64,000 bases of DNA from contig NZ_SDKM01000016.1 in NCBI RefSeq assembly GCF_004519545.1, positions 1-64,000 on the forward strand, written 5' to 3'. The DNA comes from Nocardioides guangzhouensis. Lineage in GTDB: Bacteria > Actinomycetota > Actinomycetes > Propionibacteriales > Nocardioidaceae. Below, in pieces: positions 59,866-64,000 of this stretch. Position 1 is the first letter of the stretch; each line of letters starts with the position of its first letter. The translations under genes were made by a program, and so were the position numbers. A model generated the notes under the pieces. That model was given only the letters and a program-made list of their open reading frames with translations, had not been told where the DNA came from and did not search any database.

Positions 59866-60882
59866 CTACCGTCGGGGCAGCTCGGCCGGCCGGTTCTCCT
59901 CGACCCAGGCGTCGATCCGCGCCCACCAGTCGAAGAGCCAGTCGATCTGCTCCTCCCGCTCGGTCGGGATCTCGTCGCGCGGCACCCGCCACCAGCGCAT
60001 GATGATCTGCTTGTCCATCGGCAGCTCGTGCCAGACGTCGCGCAGCGTCAGCACGTGGTCGAGGCCGGTGTGGGCGACCAGCAGCACGTCGGCGTCCGGG
60101 GCGGCATCGAGCGCGGCGAGGAAGCCGCCCGGCCGCGGGGCCAGGACGTTCTTCATCCGCTCCGCCCGCTGCGCCATCCGCTCCAGGCCGAGCGAGCGCA
60201 GCTTGCGGATCGCCTTCTCGCGCCGGGCCGGGGTGAAGTTGCCGCCCTCGGGGAAGATCACGAACGCGTCGTTGGCGTCGAGGCCGCGCGCCATCTCGGA
60301 GATCTGGCTCTCGACGTCCTCGCCGGCGCCGGGGTTGGGCTGGACGAACCGGGCCGGGAGGCGGTGCAGCATGATCCCGATCGCCGGGTCCCACGCGAGG
60401 GTGTCCTTGAGGACCACGCGTGGCTCGCGGTGGTACCAGTGCATGAGCGCGTACATCAGGATGAACGAGTCGCCCGGTCCCGCGTGCCGGCAGCACACCA
60501 GCAGCGGGTCGCCGGGGAACGCGTCCGGGGTCGGGCCGACGGTCTCGATCTTGAGCCGGAGCACCCGGCGGGACTCGCGCACGAAGACCACCAGGTAGGC
60601 GTGCACGAGGTCGTAGTGGATCCGCTCGAAGAACGGCCGCCGGATGAAGAGCCCGAACCCGCTGGCGATCCAGAGCCCGAGCAGCTCGACCAGGATGAGG
60701 CTCTCCAGGGTGAGGTGCACGATGGCCACCCAGGCCAGGCGCACCGGCCGCAGCCAGCCGGGGACGAACGCCGAGGCGATGCCGGTCCCGATCAGCCAGA
60801 ACGGTGCGAACACCCAGAGGAAGACGGTCAGCGCGATCACCGCCGGGGCGAGCACCACCCGGCGCACGAGGGCGGCGATCAT
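59866..60882 (-). CDS. 1-acyl-glycerol-3-phosphate acyltransferase family protein (PlsC-like)
   Basis: A 338-residue membrane acyltransferase. The catalytic HxxxxD is CRHAGPGD near residue 135, and FPEGGNFTPARR near 215 is the substrate-binding motif III. Two to three hydrophobic segments are at the N-terminus (about 10-75). It is longer than standard PlsC, with an extra N-terminal region, as in actinobacterial relatives. ATG start, 50 bp after the patatin gene. Lipid remodelling is implied: patatin removes an acyl chain, this enzyme puts one back, but that is inference. Confidence 0.82.
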   Translation of the reverse strand: MIAALVRRVVLAPAVIALTVFLWVFAPFWLIGTGIASAFVPGWLRPVRLAWVAIVHLTLESLILVELLGLWIASGFGLFIRRPFFERIHYDLVHAYLVVFVRESRRVLRLKIETVGPTPDAFPGDPLLVCCRHAGPGDSFILMYALMHWYHREPRVVLKDTLAWDPAIGIMLHRLPARFVQPNPGAGEDVESQISEMARGLDANDAFVIFPEGGNFTPARREKAIRKLRSLGLERMAQRAERMKNVLAPRPGGFLAALDAAPDADVLLVAHTGLDHVLTLRDVWHELPMDKQIIMRWWRVPRDEIPTEREEQIDWLFDWWARIDAWVEENRPAELPRR

Positions 60883-60931
60883 CCGGGGTCCCCGCGGGAT
60901 CGCGAGCTCGCCAGTGATCTCGGGGGGTGGT

Positions 60932-61765
60932 TCATCTCAGGCCCTCGAGGTACGCCGCGCTCTCGGCGTACGCCTCGTCCATGCGCTGCTGCACGCGCGC
61001 ATGGTCGCGGTAGGAGAGCGGGTTGTCGTCGCGCTCCGTCCCGGTGCCGGAGGGGAGCACGTGCGCCTCGACGTGGGTGGGCAGCTCGTTCATCTCCCGG
61101 TGGAAGCGGTGCCGGCGGGCGATCTCGAACGACACCCGGGCCACCTCCCACGGCCGGCGCGGGACCGTGAGCGGCCGGTTCACCCGCCCGACCTGGAGCA
61201 CGAAGATCCGGGTGGCCCCGAGGTCCGCCGCCCGCCCGACCGGGATGGAGTTCACGATGCCGCCGTCGAGGTAGTGCTCGGCGCCGACCTTCTCGGGGGG
61301 CAGCAGGCCGGGTACGGCGGCGCTCGCCATCACCGCGGGCACCACCGGCCCGGCGCTGAACCAGTGCTCGGTGGCCCGCTCGATGCTGGCCGCGCAGCAC
61401 TGGAACGGCACCGCGAGGTCGGCGAACGTGGTGTCGCCGAACTCCTCCTGGAGCCGGCGGCGCAGGGGAGCCGAGTCGTGCAGGTGGGTGCCGGTCGCCA
61501 GCGCGCGTCGGGCCTGCTTGAACGGCCCGTCGGCGTACACGTCGCGCTCCTCGGCGACCGAGCGCCACATCGCGCGCAGCCGGTCGACCGCGCCCACGGT
61601 CGGGTCCTGGGCGACCACCACGCCGTTCAGCGCGCCGACCGACGTGCCGAGCACCAGGTCTGGGCGGACGCCGTGCTCGAGCAGGGCGCGGACCATGCCG
61701 ACCTCGACGGCACCGAGCAGGCCCCCGCCGCCGAGGACGAACGCCGTCCGGCCCTCCGACTCCAC
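60932..61765 (-). CDS. Patatin-like phospholipase
   Basis: A 277-residue Ser-Asp lipase. Visible are the oxyanion loop GGGGLLGA (residues 12-19), the nucleophile GTSVGA (Ser near 43) and the catalytic Asp in DGGIVNS near 168. No signal peptide. GTG start, 2 bp after the stop of the upstream gene, so three to four genes from 62331 to 59866 are likely one operon. Lipid substrate unknown. Confidence 0.88.
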   Translation of the reverse strand: MESEGRTAFVLGGGGLLGAVEVGMVRALLEHGVRPDLVLGTSVGALNGVVVAQDPTVGAVDRLRAMWRSVAEERDVYADGPFKQARRALATGTHLHDSAPLRRRLQEEFGDTTFADLAVPFQCCAASIERATEHWFSAGPVVPAVMASAAVPGLLPPEKVGAEHYLDGGIVNSIPVGRAADLGATRIFVLQVGRVNRPLTVPRRPWEVARVSFEIARRHRFHREMNELPTHVEAHVLPSGTGTERDDNPLSYRDHARVQQRMDEAYAESAAYLEGLR

Positions 61766-61767
61766 GC

Positions 61768-62331
61768 TCAGAGGCCGGTCACGCCCTCGCCGCCACCGGC
61801 CTGCTCCTCGACGGTCTCGTGCTCGAGCAGGTGGAGGCAGGGCACACCGATCTTGCGCCGGGCTCGGGAGGTCCAGTCGAGGTGGAAGAACTCCGCGACC
61901 ACGTGCGGCCGGGTCAGGATGATCGCCTCACGGCCACCGGACTCGGTGACCGCCGTGGACAGCGCGTCGATCGGGTGCTCGTGCACCACCCGGCCCTCGG
62001 CCGTGGCCCCGGCCTCGCGCAGCCGGGTGAGCGTGGCCTGGAGCTCCTGCTTCGAACGGTCGAGGCAGTCCTGGCGCACCTGGTCGAGGTCGACCTCGTT
62101 CATCACCATCGCCGGGGAGGCCATCACCTCGCCGGCCGCCAGCGAGCCCATCGCGGCCTCGACCCGGGCGGCGGCGTCCTCGACGGGCAGCAGCACGTGG
62201 TAGGTCACCGGCCCGTCGAGCTCCTGGTGCAGCGAGGTCACCTGGCGGGCGTCCTCGGCAGACAGCGCCTGCTCACAAAGGAGCACGACGTCGTAGGCGC
62301 CGGTCTGCCCGGCAGCCGCTTCACCGCTCAT
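61768..62331 (-). CDS. Conserved hypothetical protein, universal-stress-like
   Basis: A 187-residue protein with alternating beta and helix segments: YDVVLLCEQAL at the start, YHVLLPVED, and EAIILTRPHVVAEFFHLDWTSRARRKIGVPCLHLLEHE near the end. The last part reads like the HADLIVxGxHxxx region of universal stress proteins, but the ATP-binding GxxGxxxS motif is not present. ATG at 62331 with GGAGGCGAGTGAC. It heads the likely patatin-PlsC operon. Confidence 0.68.
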   Translation of the reverse strand: MSGEAAAGQTGAYDVVLLCEQALSAEDARQVTSLHQELDGPVTYHVLLPVEDAAARVEAAMGSLAAGEVMASPAMVMNEVDLDQVRQDCLDRSKQELQATLTRLREAGATAEGRVVHEHPIDALSTAVTESGGREAIILTRPHVVAEFFHLDWTSRARRKIGVPCLHLLEHETVEEQAGGGEGVTGL

Positions 62332-62351
62332 GTCACTCGCCTCCGGCCAGC

Positions 62352-63458
62352 TCAACGGATGCTCAAAATCTTAGCGAGGTCGTAGCCCGAAGGCTCCTCC
62401 AACTGGCCGTATCCGCACGACTCCGGGTCGCGGTCCGGGCGCCAGCGCTTGAACTGCGCCGTGTGCCGGAACCGCCGGCCCTCCATGTGGTCGTAGCCGA
62501 CCTCCAGCACCCGCTCGGGGCGCAGTGGCGTGAAGGAGAGGTCCTTGCCCTGGCTCCACCGGCTCTGGGTGCCCGGGACCCGGTCGGGGTTGGCGATCGC
62601 CCCGTTCTGCCACGCGCCCCACGGGTGGTCCTCGATGGCGCAGACCAGCGGCTGGAGCTCCTCGAACAGCTCGGCCCGGCGCTTCTCGGTGAAGGAGGCC
62701 GAGACGCCGATGTGCTGCAGCGTCCCCTCGTCGTACAGACCGAGCAGCATCGAGCCGAGCAGCGGCCGGTCCTTCGTCGAGGTCTTGTGCTCGCGGTAGC
62801 CGCAGAGCACCACGTCGGCGGTGCGGGAGTGCTTGATCTTGAGCATGGTGCGGGCGTTCGGCTGGTACGCCGCGTCCAGCGGCTTCGCGATGACGCCGTC
62901 GAGGCCGGCGCCCTCGAAGGTGTGGAACCACTGCTCCGCCTCGGCCGGGTCGGTGGTCGTGCGGGTGAGGTGGCAGGCGCCGTCCTGGCCGTCGAGGTGG
63001 GCGAGCGCCTCCTCCATCGCGGCCCGGCGCTCGGCGAACGGCCGGTCGACGTACGACGCGTCGCCGAGGGCGAGCAGGTCGAACGCCACGAACTCGGCGG
63101 GGGTCTTCTCGGCGAGCATCGTGATCCGGGACTCGGCCGGGTGGATCCGCTCCTGGAGCGTCTCGAACTCCAGCCGGGCCTCGCCCTCCTCGCCGAGCGC
63201 GACGAAGAGCTCGCCGTCGAGCACCACCCGGTCGGGCAGCTGCTCGCGGGCCGCGGCGACCACCTCGGGGAAGTAGCGGGTCAGCGGCTTGGTGTTGCGC
63301 GAGGCCAGCTCGACCTCGTCGCCGTCCTTGAAGACCAGGCAGCGGAAGCCGTCCCACTTCGGCTCGAACGAGAGGCCGCCGTACTTCGCGGGGTCGGGGA
63401 TCCCCTTCACCGGTTTGGCCAGCATCGGCAGGACAGGAGGCATCACCGGCAGGTCCAT
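62352..63458 (-). CDS. ATP-dependent DNA ligase (LigC/LigD ligase-domain type)
   Basis: A 368-residue ATP-dependent DNA ligase. The adenylated Lys34 is in EPKWDGFR (KxDGxR motif I). DGELFV (motif III), FVAFDLLAL (IIIa), DGVIAKPLDAAYQPNART (IV) and MLKIKHSRTADVV (V, VI) follow, then an OB-fold C-terminal half. No polymerase or nuclease part, so it is the LigC-like standalone form. ATG at 63458. Acts in end joining or base repair together with a separate polymerase domain (57846). Confidence 0.92.
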   Translation of the reverse strand: MDLPVMPPVLPMLAKPVKGIPDPAKYGGLSFEPKWDGFRCLVFKDGDEVELASRNTKPLTRYFPEVVAAAREQLPDRVVLDGELFVALGEEGEARLEFETLQERIHPAESRITMLAEKTPAEFVAFDLLALGDASYVDRPFAERRAAMEEALAHLDGQDGACHLTRTTTDPAEAEQWFHTFEGAGLDGVIAKPLDAAYQPNARTMLKIKHSRTADVVLCGYREHKTSTKDRPLLGSMLLGLYDEGTLQHIGVSASFTEKRRAELFEELQPLVCAIEDHPWGAWQNGAIANPDRVPGTQSRWSQGKDLSFTPLRPERVLEVGYDHMEGRRFRHTAQFKRWRPDRDPESCGYGQLEEPSGYDLAKILSIR

Positions 63459-63505
63459 ACCCGGGACCCTAGCCCGCACCGTCGAGTCGCGCCCCGCTGC
63501 ACATC

Positions 63506-63562
63506 GAGTTGCGCCTCCCTCGCCCAGCGAGGCGCAACTCGACGGCGAGGGAGGCGCAACTC
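63506..63562. repeat. Nested inverted repeats with two alternative stems
   Basis: GAGTTGCGCCTCCCTCGCC (63506-63524) is a perfect 19-bp inverted repeat of 63544-63562. The 19-bp spacer contains GAGGCGCAACTC (63529-63540), which pairs equally well with the first 12 bases (63506-63517). Two exclusive hairpins are thus possible. It lies between the ligase gene and tRNA-Gln, which are divergent. Confidence 0.7.
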
Positions 63563-63599
63563 AACGGGAGGGGGCGGGGATTAGGGTGATGCCGTTCAT

Positions 63600-63678
63600 T
63601 CCCCGGTTGGTCTGCCGGCAGGGCCCGCCTGACTTTGAATCAGGACTAGCGACGTAGGTTCGACTCCTACCCGGGGAG
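63600..63678 (+). tRNA. tRNA-Gln (anticodon UUG)
   Basis: A cloverleaf with a 7-bp acceptor stem (TCCCCGG with CCGGGGA), a D-arm (GGTC with GGCC, one G-T), an anticodon stem CCTGA / TCAGG with loop CTTTGAA, anticodon TTG, and a T-arm GTAGG-TTCGACT-CCTAC. The discriminator base is G at 63678; CCA is not encoded. About 9 nt lie between the anticodon and T stems, longer than usual. It is directly upstream of glmU. Confidence 0.87.
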
Positions 63679-63706
63679 CTGGTCTCGGTTACCCAGGAGG
63701 AAGTCT

Positions 63707-64000
63707 GTGGCAAGCAACCTGACCGTGGTGGTCCTCGCCGCCGGCGGCGGCACCCGCATGAAGTCCAAGACCATGAAGGTCCTGCACCCGGTCGGCGGCC
63801 GCAGCATGGTCGGCCACGTGCTGACCGCGGTGCAACAGATGGAGCCGTCGCGCATCGTCGCGGTGGTCGGCACCCAGCGCGAGCAGGTGGGTCCGCACAT
63901 CCACGAGCTGGTGCCCGACGCGGTGCTCGCCGTCCAGGAGACCCAGGACGGCACCGGGCACGCGGTCAAGGTGGCGCTCGAGGCCCTCGGCGGGAAGGTC
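63707..64000 (+). CDS. glmU: GlmU, N-terminal uridyltransferase part (cut by window edge)
   Basis: The first 98 codons of bifunctional N-acetylglucosamine-1-phosphate uridyltransferase / glucosamine-1-phosphate acetyltransferase, which makes UDP-GlcNAc for the cell wall. LAAGGGTRMKSKTMKVLHPVGG is the pyrophosphorylase nucleotide loop (LAAGxGTRMxS...K), and VQETQDGTGHAV the uracil/sugar contact region. GTG start with CAGGAGGAAGTCT. It begins 28 bp after tRNA-Gln and may share its transcript. Confidence 0.95.
   Translation, partial: MASNLTVVVLAAGGGTRMKSKTMKVLHPVGGRSMVGHVLTAVQQMEPSRIVAVVGTQREQVGPHIHELVPDAVLAVQETQDGTGHAVKVALEALGGKV

Overview
The window reads as ordinary chromosome of a very GC-rich actinobacterium, most likely a Nocardioides or close relative (Nocardioidaceae). 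Pointers are the strong G/C third-position bias, many GTG and some TTG starts, the mycobacterial-style gene set (paired acyl-CoA dehydrogenases, WS/DGAT acyltransferase, DUF3000, coproporphyrin-type heme genes, standalone NHEJ-type polymerase and ligase domains) and a dispersed palindromic repeat bounded by GGTGGTT and AACCACC. No prophage, insertion sequence, CRISPR array or plasmid gene was seen.

Layout. 1-3.7 kb: a two-subunit-type acyl-CoA dehydrogenase pair, a CHAD protein and a small basic protein, all on the minus strand. 3.8-6.5 kb: a FadR-type regulator with a FadR-like palindrome, a sterol-desaturase-family hydroxylase and an old-yellow-enzyme reductase. 7.4-10.3 kb: a gluconate module (GntR repressor, twin operators, gluconokinase, GntP permease). 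10.3-22 kb: a GNAT protein, a lipoprotein, a NERD protein, a secreted-type metalloprotease, a solitary beta-class DNA methyltransferase, an SDR, a WS/DGAT enzyme, an aquaporin, an HNH-like secreted protein, a FUSC transporter and a DinB2-like Y-family polymerase. 22-30 kb: a carboxylate-amine ligase, a ThrE-type exporter, DUF402, a BVMO-SDR operon with divergent TetR and two operators, a SemiSWEET-like protein, an NrtR-like Nudix regulator with an apparently leaderless promoter, and TerD.

30-37 kb: an envelope glycosyltransferase pair (GT2-GtrA and a GT39-like protein), a two-component system with three 11-bp-phased CCTGT boxes upstream, and a truncated Tat-exported M28 peptidase. 37.5-41.4 kb: hrpA, whose reading frame carries an inverted pair of the dispersed repeat. 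41.4-46 kb: small conserved genes, a structured 89-bp intergenic element, a PemK-like protein, an aldo-keto reductase and two lipoproteins. 46-57 kb: the actinobacterial block RNase D-DUF3000-hemE-hemY-chdC-msrB, interrupted by sulfur genes: a LysR-ssuD-flavin reductase cassette between hemE and hemY, and a leader-peptide-controlled cysteine dioxygenase-rhodanese pair between chdC and msrB. 57-63.5 kb: a LigD-type polymerase domain, DUF664, GlsB, PlsC, patatin and an ATP-dependent ligase. The right edge has tRNA-Gln and the 5' end of glmU.

The more unusual signals are regulatory or structural: a candidate cysteine leader peptide, a perfect palindrome between promoter hexamers, phased response-regulator boxes, repeats captured in coding sequence, and an isoleucine at the steric-gate position of the Y-family polymerase. 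Functional names come from motif recognition; no database search was run.
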